64,000 bases of DNA. It comes from Arctopsyche grandis (lineage: Eukaryota > Arthropoda > Insecta > Trichoptera > Hydropsychidae). The first letter of the stretch is position 1, and the number at the start of each line of letters is the position of its first letter. The notes under the pieces were generated by a model. That model was not told the origin of the DNA. It saw nothing but the letters and a program-made list of their open reading frames with translations, and ran no database searches. Positions 52,217 through 63,737 of this stretch are shown piece after piece. The stretch lies in NCBI RefSeq assembly GCF_051622035.1, contig NC_135357.1, forward strand, positions 16,483,001-16,547,000, written 5' to 3'. The position numbers and the translations under genes are program-made.

Positions 52217-52224
52217 TTTTTATA
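52217..52224 (-). promoter_or_regulatory. TATA box of the 51.6 kb peptide gene
   Basis: On the minus strand the sequence reads CTATAAAAACTGG, about 100 bp upstream of the start codon at 52115. This is a good match to the TATA consensus and would put the start of transcription about 70 bp upstream of the ATG, if no leader intron exists. Inference from position and sequence only. Confidence 0.55.
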
Positions 52225-55097
52225 GTAGAATCGTACATATCGTGTAGATAATATCATTAATATTTTCCTCGTTTATGTTATCATATTGTGTCAGATTAAA
52301 AATATATCAGATCAAACACTTGACTTTAAATACTAAGAAAATCGTATATGTTTTAAACAACAATGATATAAAAATTCAATCAGTCTTTTGCTTTTATGAC
52401 GGTGTTAGCAGTAGCCGAAGCTTTTGTTGTGATATGACGAACTGCTTCTGAAGATTATTTACGACTGAGCATGTTTCTGCCGCAGCATGTATTCCACGGG
52501 GCACAACTGGACCTTTTGAAAAATATTTTCATTCTTTAAAATGTTTAAAATTTTTTAAACAATAAATAAATAGAGATTTTTACAAACATATAGTACATGT
52601 ATACATGTTCAATGTTTTTTAAGATTTGATTCATATCAATTTCAATAATCTGATTTTGTCATCATTGCAAAGTTTAATCATAATATATTTCACAGAAAAA
52701 GATATGTATCTAATTAAGTAAAATCAATCAATCTAAAACTTCACTATTGATTATATGTAGAGATTCGGCACTGGCGACTCGCGTTCCAAGCCCGCATCTC
52801 GATAACGATGACATGACCATGATGTGGGGTCACCATTGTTTACGCTCGTTGTGGACCCACCTCACGTTACTCATATTTTGTGTCCCATTGCGAGTCTCAT
52901 TGATAATGCGAACCCGTTGCCAGATACCATAACTCGCGAACCGTTTATTATAGACGTTTATGCGATCGGAATTTGTTCGAGCGGACCTAGCAATAGAATT
53001 TCAATTAGCTTCAGCGTTGCAGACACGAAAGGGTTGTGAGTTGTGGGGTTATTATTATATACGGACAAACCGAGAAAAAGCGGTAATCGAGAGCGCTTGA
53101 CCCTTGTACGGTTTCCGTTCAAACTGCATTTGACTCGTCTTCGTACTCACCTATGCATCGTAATGCATACATGCACTTATAGCAATAATGACGAGAAGGA
53201 AGCCCTACAATGTGTGGATAATTAAGGCGAATTTCCTGCCGGGACGGTTCGTATATTAAAAGGACAAATTAAAGAGCGGCGGAAGGGATTGTCGTAGGTA
53301 CCAAAATTCATTAATATATTAAGCTACATATAATACAAGAAAATTATATTCATTAAAATATACACATTTGTCATGATTCTGATTTCTGATTAACAACAAA
53401 ATTCTGATTCCGATTTTTGATTAACAACAAAAATGTATATATACCTATTGGGACATAAATAATTTATTTCTTAAAAAATAAGTATGGTATTATAAAATGA
53501 TTTTTCATACATAAAACACATTTGATACTGTCAGATAAAAGGTATATATAAAAAAAAATGAAGGCATAAAAGAGCTTTTGATCTTATTATGCCTTTAACA
53601 CTAGCATTAAAATAAGATAATATAATAAATAGGTAATAATAGGAAAAATCATTTGGAAAATAGTCAATGAAAAGTTATTATAATTCCAGAGACACTCAAG
53701 AGGAGGGAAACAGGGGATCTTGGACCCGTCAAATAAGAGAAGAAAAGAAAAATCAAGTTTTTCAAAAGTCACGAATTACGAGGATCATCGAGGGGCTTTG
53801 TAATGAGAAAAAAACATGAAGTTTTCTTTTTTATTTTTTAAATGAAATTTTGGAATAAAAATATATTATACTCAACCCTCCAAACCTTCCAAACTTAAAT
53901 CCTGTGTTTGCTACTAGTAATTACTTAATTGAAAAGATAAAATAATTACTCTACATAAATGAAGACTTCTTGTATACATATATTAAACATATAAATTGCA
54001 GGTAAAAAGTATGCAATTGAATCTTGGATGATTTTTTTTTGTTTTTGATAAAATATATACAGGTTCATATGAAACATTTATAATGTTGTTTTGATTTATT
54101 CGATTGTAATAAATTTTATTATGGTTACGACGATTCAAAACACGGGTATTGATACTCGACTGCGTGTCTGTATAAAATTATACGAGCATTATCGGTTAAA
54201 TCGGTGGGCATTAATTGACCGTGGATTCCGATGTGCGGCGGTCAACCAAATCATAAGTCGAAATGCATTCTTATGAAATAAAAATGAAAAATATGAGCGT
54301 AATTAATGTGATATGTTCCGTGGAAAAAATTCAATTCGTCCCTTTGGAGATACGAACTTGGACCGCCGTCGCGCCAAAGTATTCTATCAACGCGACTTAC
54401 ACTCCGTTTGTTTATTTATTTTTCGTTTTGATTGTTCGCTAAGAAACATTCGTGTATAATCATAATTAGTCGGATTCAAAGGCAAAGATTCCAAATATGC
54501 CCGGTGACGGAATCAATCATTTTTATTCGACGATCAAACATACTGGACAACGAGATAACATTGCATAAGAATGGTATTTAATTCGTGGTTTTTCACATGA
54601 CGAATTTCATTGGTCATTTTAAGTTACGAAAAAAATCAACCCGTTCAATAATGGATGTTTAAAGATTATAAAACAGAAAGGGCTCTAATTAATTCTATTA
54701 TGTACATACACATATTACAAAACGATATTTTCATACAAATCATTACTAAACTACGGGTACGTTTGTACATACATCTGTAAATGAGCGCCTCCACAGTCAA
54801 CCTATTTTATGATTATTATAAATTAATTACATATTAATCAATTTTCCATACAACACCTTTTGAATTCAATGCTTCATATTTCATCTTTCGGCTATTGCAA
54901 AACACGACACATTTACACATACAAGTACTGATTGTTGATTAATTAATATGGTGATCAAGTAAGCAGACTATCACTTTCGTTAAGGATTTAAAGACATTGA
55001 AAATTAGTTGTTTTGTTTGGGAGGATCACTTATACAGAATTGTATTGTCTGCAGAAATATTTGTATTTGAAAAATTTTGAATAAATTGGTCCGGTGC
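52225..55097. other. Gene-free; GC-richer block at 52750-53290
   Basis: Upstream of the peptide gene. 52750-53290 is unique and GC-richer, possibly regulatory. A tandem duplication of a GATTCTGATTTCTGATTAAC-like unit lies at about 53377-53434. The rest is AT-rich with no supported gene. Confidence 0.4.
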
Positions 55098-55965
55098 CAG
55101 CGATTTCCAAACTGGGAGGTGCGAACTAGTACAAAGTAGGCGCGAAAAGTTAGTTCATAACGTAAAACAATAAAATAAAATAAAATATACGTACTTATAT
55201 ACTAACTATATAAAATGTACTTATATAATGTACTTATAAATGTACTTATAAAATGTACTTATATACGTATATACGTACTTATATAACTAATATAAAATGT
55301 ACTTATATACTAACTTTCAAAACATTAAAATATGTTTCAGAAACGCAAGTAATTTTCAGCTGTTTACAAGATACTGACGGTAATACATACAAGTTAAAGT
55401 AGTAGGAATATATGTAAGCGACAGCGAACAAGGTAGTAGAAAAATGAAGACAAGAAAATACGATTTATCCTATTTATCGATGCGATTTTTTAATGCTATT
55501 TTAGATAGCTTGGAGAGACCAATGTGTTTACTCTGTATGAAAGTTTTGGCTGCAGGTGGTATGAAACCCAGTAATTTAAAACTGCAACTTGAAACTCATA
55601 GAAAATTAGATCAGTTCAATAAACAGAAGCAAACGTTTAAAAAAGAAGTTTCTATTCCATCAAATGCAATGCTAGCATTGTACAAATTTTCTTGCAGAAT
55701 CGCAAAATGAAAAAAAAACACATAAAATAGGACAAATACTAGTTTGACCAGCAGCAGCTATTGGTATGGTTGATAATGTTCGGCGAATCGTATGCGAAAT
55801 AGTTACGCCAAAAACCACTTGCTGAGCATACAATTGAAAGAAGAATTATATTATTCAGCCAATCATATTTGTATTTTAATCATTTAAAAACGTGTTTGTA
55901 TTAAAAATATAAGGAAGGGGGGGGGGGCACCAAGATTAGATGTTTTTCAAAGGAAAGCCTAGTTA
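55098..55965 (+). mobile_element. Degenerate hAT-type transposon with BED-like transposase remnant
   Basis: The left end CAGCGATTTCCAAACTGGGA, then GGTGCG, resembles terminal repeats of hAT elements of the ZBED5-like group. A G-run followed by CACCAAG near 55917-55935 resembles the matching right subterminal part, but a clear right end is not found. A minisatellite of AAAATGTACTTATATA-like units lies at 55185-55315. Confidence 0.6.
55444..55850 (+). pseudogene. N-terminal hAT/ZBED5-like transposase remnant
   Basis: An 88-codon frame starting MKTRKYDLSYLSMRF contains PMCLLCMKVLAAGGMKPSNLKLQLETH, which fits the BED-type zinc finger of ZBED5/GTF2IRD2-like hAT transposases: C-x2-C and the following Lys/Leu/His pattern. 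It continues with NAMLALYKFSCRIAK. After a stop at 55710, further family blocks appear in other frames (GESYAK, and then LAEHTIERRI at about 55830). Stops and frameshifts show it is broken. The catalytic domain is missing. Confidence 0.75.
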
Positions 55966-57221
55966 GTAGTAATATGTTTGGAGACTACTGATGTAAGCCA
56001 ATAACTAGACTTTGGCGTTGGCTTGTGCTCTTTAAATAAAAATAGGCCTCTCCATTAGTTAACAAAGCAAGACAACAAAAAAGCATGGTTGACAATAGTG
56101 AACCATTTTTTTGCTAAAAGCATCGTCCGAACACCTCTTCTAATAACTATCCAAATTAAATAAATAAAAAGCATGTACAAATTGACGCATATAACATCGT
56201 CAAGTTAAAATAATACCACAAAGCTTATCGAATACAAACTCTGAATAAAAATGATCTGATCAATACAAGTCCGATTCAATATATGATTTTGAAAATCTAC
56301 GTATGTTATATGAAGAGATTCATAGTTATGGACCTTGTACAAATTTAAAACAATCAAATTTTGAAAAAGATCAAATTTCAAAAAGTGAATCAATCTTTAT
56401 GTAAATTTTATAGGTGTTGAAACGACATGCAGGTGTTTCATATTATATGTACAGGATTTGTGTAAGAACAATATACATAATTATGTATATGAAATATAAT
56501 ACATATGTATGAAATAACTACGTCAAAAAAAACCAAGCCACTTTCAAGCGAAAGTTCAGCAACAAGATTGAATATCACTGATGCGTGATTTAAACTGGGT
56601 CGACAATAATAGCGATTTGGTGTATTATGCTAATGATCGAGCTCACTGAAGAGCTTCTGTCACAAATTCTCAACATTTTTTCGCATAGCACCCACACACC
56701 AGCACACATAGACGCGCCCGCTAAAACAATAAACAATAAAAACACGATGTCACCGCGCAAGAATGTCACATAATGTAATGGATTTTTTAACAGTGTGTCC
56801 TTTTTTTAATGTTTCGTGTTGTTGCACGTCCAACTCCTTTATATAATTTAATGTAAATTATGAGCGACGAAACAAAGGGGGGACGAGAAAGCTTCCCACA
56901 CTCGGTCACCCGTCATATCGTTTACCGGGAAACCCGAGACATCTATCCGAAGGATGTTCTCAGAGGATGCAAATACTTAATTTATGTATGGCATTTCAAT
57001 CGGAAATGTTTACTATGTGGTCACCCTCATAAATAATATTCAAATATCGTGCATTATTGAATCAGCGCCAAAAACTCCTGGCATGAAATATTCCCACACT
57101 CGTATGAATAAACTGAAAAATCAAACTACATACAACAAATATTGATTCATTGCGTCGTCATACCAATTTATGGTATTTTCGTTTTATTTTATTCACATCT
57201 AAATACATATATAAAGTACTC
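55966..57221. other. Gene-free stretch
   Basis: 56030-56130 resembles 44155-44290 and may be a transposon relic. 56830-56960 is unique and GC-richer. There is no supported gene. Confidence 0.4.
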
Positions 57222-57545
57222 AAAGAAATATGGAATATTGAATGCTCGCCATAATGGGGAGAGATAGGAAACGGAATACTTGAGTGAGAAGTATGACAAG
57301 GGTTGTAGAGTAGAGAGTGTAAAGAGATTTAAATAGCAGTAGGTGGGTCACGTAGCCAGAAGAATGGACGAAAGGCGGCCAAACAATTGCAGGAGTGGTA
57401 CTCAAGAGAATGTAAAAGGTGAAAAGTAGGCCGCAAGGAAAACGAGTGGATGAAATCAAAACAATGTGTGGGGTGGGATGGACAAGAGTTGCGCAAAATA
57501 GCAATGGATGGTGAATGACTGTAAATTATGGTGAAGATGATGATA
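57222..57545 (+). mobile_element. RTE-type LINE 3' fragment, degenerate
   Basis: The blocks GGGGAGAGATAGGAAACGGAA, GGTGGGTCACGTAGCC, ATGGACGAAAGGCGG and ATGGTGAATGACTGTAAAT match 4530-4850 of the longest copy. Frames are broken. The minus-strand frame at 57220-57504 is a shadow. Confidence 0.88.
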
Positions 57546-59237
57546 CACGAAGTATCGTCAGATAAAGTATTGATTCCATAAAAAATTAAGAACTATAGAT
57601 TTTGACTAAGGTGTGTTGAGTATTTGTCCATGGTCATGTTTTGAAACTGATTGCGGCACGAAACTTTGCAACGCTGCAAAATTGCACAAAACAGCGCCAG
57701 ACAATGAGGAAAGAATTCGCAGTTTCCGTTTCCTTCTCTCCGTCTTTATTAACCCTCCACGTACTTAAGAATTAATATACAAATGTAGCTAATGAGTATA
57801 TAGACTTTGCGTAAGGAAGTCTTACTTTTGTAGTGTAAGATTTTTTTAACATATTTCTTAAATGAAAAAGCACCAAAAATCAATTCAGAGCAGATATTTG
57901 AGATTTGATTTATATTATATACATATATTTATACAATATATACTAATGGACCGAAGTTTAAATACGATTACGATCAATTTATTCAAAAATATGTACAAAT
58001 TTATTTCAAAAGATTACAATTTGGATCATTCAAATGTGTACCTTATATATTCATGTAAGCAAAAAATGCATCGATAAGCGATAGGCATTCCCCTGATCCC
58101 CACACCCAAGCAGGAAAACATATTTCAACACGAATTTACATCGATCATTTATCATTTCTGTAATGCATCCTATACATATTAATATCGCTTGAGAACCACC
58201 GTTAACATTGTCGCACCCACTTGCATAAAATAATAGTTTAATAGCAATAATTTAGTCACATCAGTATCAGAATGTAGATCAGTGTCATAATCGCACTTGC
58301 TAACTGGAATATGAGCGCACGGATTCAGGGCGTATTCGTACGCATACAATGGCCCATATGGGTCCACACACACATTATTAACACACCCAAGTCGATGAGA
58401 ACGGATATGGACAGGTGTGGGCTTTTGTCCATCCACTGGGCTTGCCCACCGCCGTGCTTCCCGTGTATTATTCATAACACGATACGTCCATTATATGCTC
58501 GACTCATGTCCATTTGGCGTAAGCGCGCTCATCCGCGCGAAATAAGGCGCCGCGAAAAAGACGTGTGGCGAAATTCAGATCTTTTTTGTCAAACTTTCTA
58601 CTTTAAATTAAGTCGAGACAATATTAAAAATCATATTCAACGGATGTTTTGCAAAAATTCAGTCAATCTGTGCAACAAATCTTAATCGATTTCAATGTAT
58701 GTTATTCAAACTCAATATAATTCATTCACTTATGTATACTAGTAACAAATTTTGTAGAATTTGTATGTGGAATTTAATTACAATTTCAATACAAAAGGCA
58801 TACCTACATACATATGTATATCTGGAACATAGATCAGCCCTTTTTATATGTAAATAAAATTGTCATTTATTGCGCAACAATGTAACGATGACATATTCAC
58901 GAATAACAATAACGATATCAACAATAAACGACATTCACAATAACAAAATCGTTTTAAATAAAACGTGAGCGGATGGGTGCGCTCTCTCGTTTATTATATG
59001 GAATCAAATCGAATAATGATAACGACAAGTTCAATTGCGTCATAAATAGAGCTATCAATAGCTCAATTAATGACAGACGCTATTGTCGTTTTGATATGAA
59101 AAGAAAAATAAACCGTCAGTTGTAATTACAAATCAGATGAACTGGAAACATATACATATGTACTATTTAAATACAATTTATCGTTTGATTATAGTTTAAT
59201 TAATGATATAACGTTATTAATTATTATTTAATATATT
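57546..59237. other. Gene-free; GC-richer block at 58290-58580
   Basis: The block at 58290-58580 is open on both strands for more than 90 codons, a consequence of composition; no domain is recognised. It may be regulatory. The rest is AT-rich. Confidence 0.4.
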
Positions 59238-59985
59238 ATTTATTTATTTATTTATTTTAAACAGACCATTGTGGCATAACAGGAATTCCTAAAGCGCCAC
59301 AATGGTCAAAAAAAAAATATAACACAAAAAAGAAAAAAAAAAAAACAAAATAGCAATAAAACATAAACATAAATACATTCATACATAAACATAAAAAATA
59401 GCATTTATAATAACAGATAAAGTAAAAATATCAAATAAAATACAGCATAAGGAATGCCTTGCACCTACAGCCAGTTTCAATAAATATGTAAGAAACAACT
59501 ACAAATACAAAACATCCCTGTAAGGCCCAAATGGAAGAGAGTTAATCAAAATTTCACTCATAAATCACTATCAATCATGAAAACAATGATGAGCGCAGAC
59601 TACCAGATAAATGGGTTAGGGTAATTTCCGACAATTTACGCTGACTAAGGTGGAAAATATCACATTCAGTCTCGGCAGCAACGATTTCATTAAGAAGTCG
59701 GATAGCTCTTGGAATAGGAGCCATTCGAAAAAGGACTGTGCGGGCAGGAGGTACAGCCAGCAAATGATGATGTCTACCACGCACATAGTGATTAGGGACA
59801 TAAAGTCCCAACTGCTCCAGCAACAACGGGCATGACGTATTACCACGTAAGAGCAGGAGAACGAAACGAATTAATGAGAAGTTTCTCCGAAGTTCAAGGG
59901 AATTATACCCAAGCATGCCCAAAAGGAAAGGAGTGGGGTAGAGATAACTAGTAATTGATAAAGGCTTTGTATTTATCTCCAGTAC
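59238..59985 (-). mobile_element. LINE 3' region with RT C-terminus and perfect terminal hairpin
   Basis: A minus-strand frame between about 59955 and 59600 gives PFLLGMLGYNSLELRRNFSL, then CPLLLEQLGLYVPNH and ARTVLFRMAPIPRAIRLLNEI, the C-terminal region of jockey/I-like non-LTR proteins. The 3' UTR ends in a perfect 12-bp hairpin (GACCATTGTGGC at 59264-59275, GCCACAATGGTC at 59296-59307) and a tail of AAAT units. The RT core is absent. Tail-only relatives lie at 24540 and 36797. Confidence 0.85.
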
Positions 59986-60865
59986 CTTTGTATCTCTTCT
60001 GGTGCTCCTCAAGGTTCCCACTTGGAACCGCTATTATTCAGTATCTTTATAAAAGGCTTAGTAGCTCGTCTCAAGTTTAATTGTCTACTATACGGTGATG
60101 ATCTGGAAATAATTGGGTTAAGCTACGAATTGACATCTGCGAGTGGAGTAGCGAAAATGTTCTGCTCTTAAATACCTCCAAATGTTTCTCAATAACACTC
60201 TCTTAGAATAATATACTAATTTATTCCCTTCTTAAGTTTTCTCTATCGGAACGCTAAACCTTTTAAATGACCACATACAGCAATTCTACTGTAATGCAGT
60301 TTTAGTTGCAGTTAGCAGACTGGATTAAACTGGACACATTACTAGTTTAAAGGTTCAAAATGTTTCATGAAATATTTATCTTACAAATTTGGCCTAAAAG
60401 GAACGTCAATAAACTATGATAGACTTAGATATTTCAGTAAAGATAGTTCATCCAATCAAAGAAAGGTGTCTGATCTTATGCTATTATGTAAGATCTCGAG
60501 ATAATTTATATGTACATATATGTACGCATACGTTTTGGAGAATACTGATTTTAATGCTAAGACAAATAACACTAGATCCACCAATCTTTTTTCTTTACCT
60601 TTATGCAATAACAATATTTCATTCAACAACACAATTACCCGAATTTGCCGTCTTCACGATAGCATACTCAAGTGCCCCGACATATTTTCAAATAGCATAA
60701 AGGCTTGTGGTTATTTGAGTTTTTATTTGTCAATTTTTATTATTGTACTGCATTTAAATTTTAGCATATGATACATACTGTTATGGGGTGCATACATATT
60801 GTCATATTTTTTATATTCTTTTCTGTATGTACTCTGTTTGTATGCTAATTTAATAAATAAAAAAT
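59986..60865 (+). mobile_element. Jockey-type LINE RT remnant
   Basis: The frame starts with SSGAPQGSHLEPLLFSIFI, then LLYGDDLEIIG, where Y-G-D-D stands for the usual F/Y-A-D-D catalytic box. A frameshift follows, then CEWSSENVLLLNTSKCFSI, and much later STNLFSLPLCNNNISFNNTI and ITRICRLHD. The order fits jockey-like elements. It lies back to back with the previous LINE, so two insertions meet at about 59985. Confidence 0.85.
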
Positions 60866-62450
60866 AATAATTAAATAACAAACTTACATATATACTTAAG
60901 TTAATCAATGAACTTTTTCTGAATGATATTGTGGTTTCTAGTAATTTGTATAATTTTGAACTGCCTTAAACTCTATGGGATTCCGTTCGATTCGGTTACA
61001 TCTCATAACCGGAACTGGTCAATTTGAATGTCAGTTTGAATGTCAGTTTGTTTTGTTCAGTCGGTGAATTTAATTTAGACGCGGTGATTCTAGCGTTTGT
61101 TATGCAAATAAATTATAGCCGGACGCTAAACAGAACAAACTATATGTATGTATGTATGTATGTATGTAGAATATATTAAACGTGCGCAAGTTTGTAGCGA
61201 ACTTCAGTTATTGTAATCGAGTTTTTTTTTTGATTACATTATGCAAATTCATCAATGGATATTTCGTCCTATAAATAGAACAAGCTAAAATCATAGAACA
61301 AGCTAAAAGCATCGGCTAAAAGGATTGAATAGGAAAGTGTGTTTGTATCGGAATTAGTAATTTTCCGTGTAATTATGGCAATAGTAGTTGATCCCTGCGC
61401 TGATGATGTCTGATTGTCATTCCAATAAGAGGAATAGCGGTAATGAGCCTTCAGTACAGGGAAACACAACCTGTTCTTAATTAAAAATAAAAAATAAATT
61501 TCATTTCAATTATATAACGAAACAATATTTAAAAATTACTACATAGATAGTGATTTTAAGGTACAAACTTTTATTGTGAATATGGCAGTAACACTTTCTA
61601 TAAAACAATGTTCAATGGAATACGCTTGTTATTTAGTTTATTTTTAAAATTTGTTTTATTATAAACATAGGTCTAGTTCTGCCTGATGGCATTATTATTA
61701 AATTTTATGATTATTTCTTTGTAAAATAATTTAAATAATTTTTTTTGAGATATTCAAATCTATATGAACTTTTTGAAATTCGATTTAATGACAAGGTTGC
61801 CTGCAACCGTACGAATCACAACAGTTGAATGAGCGAACCGGCACCGGTGTTCCGGATCCAGACCACAAAACCAAAAACCGAAACGGGGCGAACCACAGAC
61901 CAACCTGGTTTTCAATCAAACTGCATCTGCAGTGCCCTTATTGGAGAGCCACTGCCGCTCATTAGGAACGACTGTCACTCTAAAACACCCCATGTTCATC
62001 GCAGACAATCAGATTAACACTAAAAATAATTAGATATTTCGTCAATTTATATTGCACAGTACGACCGTACAAATAAATGTTAATATAAACGCACAGGTAG
62101 CCAATGAGCAAATTGTGTACTTTAGCAAATTAAATAGACAAGATAATCCGTTTAGATGCATTTTCCTATTGCCCGGAAGTGCGGTGTATTATGTGAGCGT
62201 GCATTTAATGCACAAAGCGCCCGCAGTTCGATTGCAACACACTGAAAATCTAATCAAAACTGATTTGATTGTGCTGTTTATCCTACTGTTCACTGATGTG
62301 ACTGATCGCTTTGTACAATCAGTCGTTGATTAGTCAACGATCGTCAGTTCGACGATCAACAATTTTGTCGACAGATTTCAAGCACAAAATTCACTTTTAC
62401 AACAGGAATCTTTTTTAAATTGATGAAAAAAAAAAATAAGGAATGCCATT
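60866..62450. other. Gene-free; GC-richer blocks
   Basis: A GTAT tetranucleotide run lies at 61141-61167. 61790-62010 and 62100-62330 are unique and GC-richer, with open frames of 62 and 93 codons and no recognised domain. Confidence 0.4.
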
Positions 62451-62456
62451 TTTATT
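62451..62456 (-). terminator. Polyadenylation signal of the 62.5 kb peptide gene
   Basis: AATAAA on the minus strand, 33 bp beyond the stop codon at 62489-62491. The short 3' UTR is typical of small secreted-peptide genes. Confidence 0.6.
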
Positions 62457-62488
62457 TTCAAATCGATTCAAAAGCAAAAGATCATTAA

Positions 62489-63004
62489 CTAATATTTAAT
62501 GCAATAACATGTCTGGAAGGAACAGTAGCCACTCTTGTATCCGGCCATTCTGCAATTGTAGGAGCATTGAAAATCATAGCAAATTCTAGGTAATATTACG
62601 GTTTTCAATAAATTTTGAACCGGTTCATCTGAAATAATACAAATACATTAGATAATTGTTGATTATATTGAAAGTTTACAATGAAAAAAAAATATTCATA
62701 CCTGTAATAGCGGAGGGGTTTTCATCTACTACAGTAGGAGCAATATTTACTTGTTTAATGTTGTCCAATTTAATTCCTAATTTATAAAATATTTTATTAA
62801 TTCATATATGGTAAAAAAGAATGACTATGTATATTCAAATAACATGTATTTACCAGATATGTAGCAGTAGCATTCTTCTCCTTCGCAGTTTCCAGAGTCG
62901 AAATGCATTTCCCGGCACTCCCGATCGCAAACGTCATTGTAACACACGGCCAAAACGGCAACCAAGATGGTAAATAGCAAACATATAAACAAATGACACT
63001 TCAT
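62489..63004 (-). CDS. Secreted precursor with two complete CS-alpha-beta (defensin-like) domains
   Basis: Three exons, minus strand: 62854-63004, 62702-62776 and 62489-62628, with GT-AG introns of 77 and 73 bp, both phase 1. Predicted product: 121 residues. Residues 1-20 are a signal peptide (FICLLFTILVAVLAV). Domain 1 has Cys at 21, 26, 30, 40, 45 and 47; domain 2 at 92, 97, 101, 111, 116 and 118. Both read C-x4-C-x3-C-x9-C-x4-C-x-C with S-G-x-C at the fourth cysteine, as in insect defensins but with a first loop of only four residues. By analogy the disulfides would be 1-4, 2-5 and 3-6. Exon 2 encodes a linker of about 25 residues. Each domain sits in its own exon, so duplication of an exon explains the layout. 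Codons, splice sites, TATA box and poly(A) signal are all in place. Mature products could be one double-domain peptide or two cleaved ones. I know of no named family with this exact architecture, and function is not inferred beyond an immune or signalling guess. Confidence 0.88.
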
Positions 63005-63082
63005 TTTAAACTGAAAATCTTGTTCAGTATGACAACAATATGAAAAGCTTATATGCTATGAAGACATCATCTATTGGGTCGG

Positions 63083-63090
63083 TATATATA
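63083..63090 (-). promoter_or_regulatory. TATA-like box of the 62.5 kb peptide gene
   Basis: TATATATA about 79-86 bp upstream of the start codon at 63004, at a spacing that would allow a leader of about 50 bases. AT-rich context lowers its weight. Confidence 0.45.
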
Positions 63091-63343
63091 CGCGTAGGAA
63101 GAGGAAAATATGGATTTATTCGAGTGCTTTCTTCGTATTATATTTTATCATGTTATTTCGATGGCTACAATTCTCGGAAAATTCAATTTTATCTTATTTA
63201 TTGCTTTAAAGTGGCTTAATCTTACAAGATAATATGTATGTATTTTCAAACAAATCAACAATTATATTTACTATTGGAAATAAGTATTTATAAGAGACTA
63301 GCTGAACCCGACATGCGTTGCAATGCCACAATAACGCCTGCAA
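63091..63343. other. Upstream region of the 62.5 kb peptide gene
   Basis: AT-rich with no supported gene. At 63298-63340 the block ACTAGCTGAACCCGACATGCG resembles a sequence common in dispersed insect repeats, but I cannot define the element. Confidence 0.4.
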
Positions 63344-63411
63344 TTCCCGTTCCATTCCCGTTTTCATTCTCGTTCCCCTTTCCGTTCTCATTCTCGTTCC
63401 CGTTCCCATTT
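63344..63411. repeat. Hexanucleotide minisatellite, TTCCCG/TTCTCG type
   Basis: About eleven imperfect six-base units (TTCCCG, TTCATTC, TTCTCG and similar). The overlapping frame on the minus strand (GTGTRMRTERGTRMKTG) is an artefact of the repeat. Confidence 0.9.
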
Positions 63412-63590
63412 ATAATAAGATGTTTTGACTTACGAAGATACGCACTAAGATCGAAAAAAAAATCAAAGAATTATTATTTTTACTTCCCCGTAATGCGCAG
63501 TTACTGAGAATATATCATGTGTTAGTATGGGTGACCGAGCGATGGTCCCAACCCGGAACGTTGTCGGTTTATCAAACGAAATTTTTTTAG

Positions 63591-63737
63591 TCTTCAATTG
63601 TTTCTCTCGTCGAAATAAATCAATTAAATAAATCATTTCAGAGGTAAATTTTATCGGATAATGTCTTCAATTGTTTCTCTCGTCGAAATAAATCAAATAA
63701 TGAAATCCATCTCAGAGGTAAAATTTATCGGATAATG
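63591..63737. repeat. Tandem duplication with 73-bp period
   Basis: The unit starting TCTTCAATTGTTTCTCTCGT at 63591 recurs at 63664; both copies end near TTATCGGATAATG. A reverse-complement of its CGTCGAAATAAA core lies just after, at about 63751-63764. Confidence 0.9.

Noticed and set aside
58179..58685. Genes of about 98 and 124 codons on opposite strands
   Set aside because: Both strands are open over the same GC-richer block and neither shows a domain, so composition explains them.
63206..63507. Open frames across the TTCCCG minisatellite
   Set aside because: Repeated Phe-Pro-Phe or Arg-Thr-Gly units come from the repeat.
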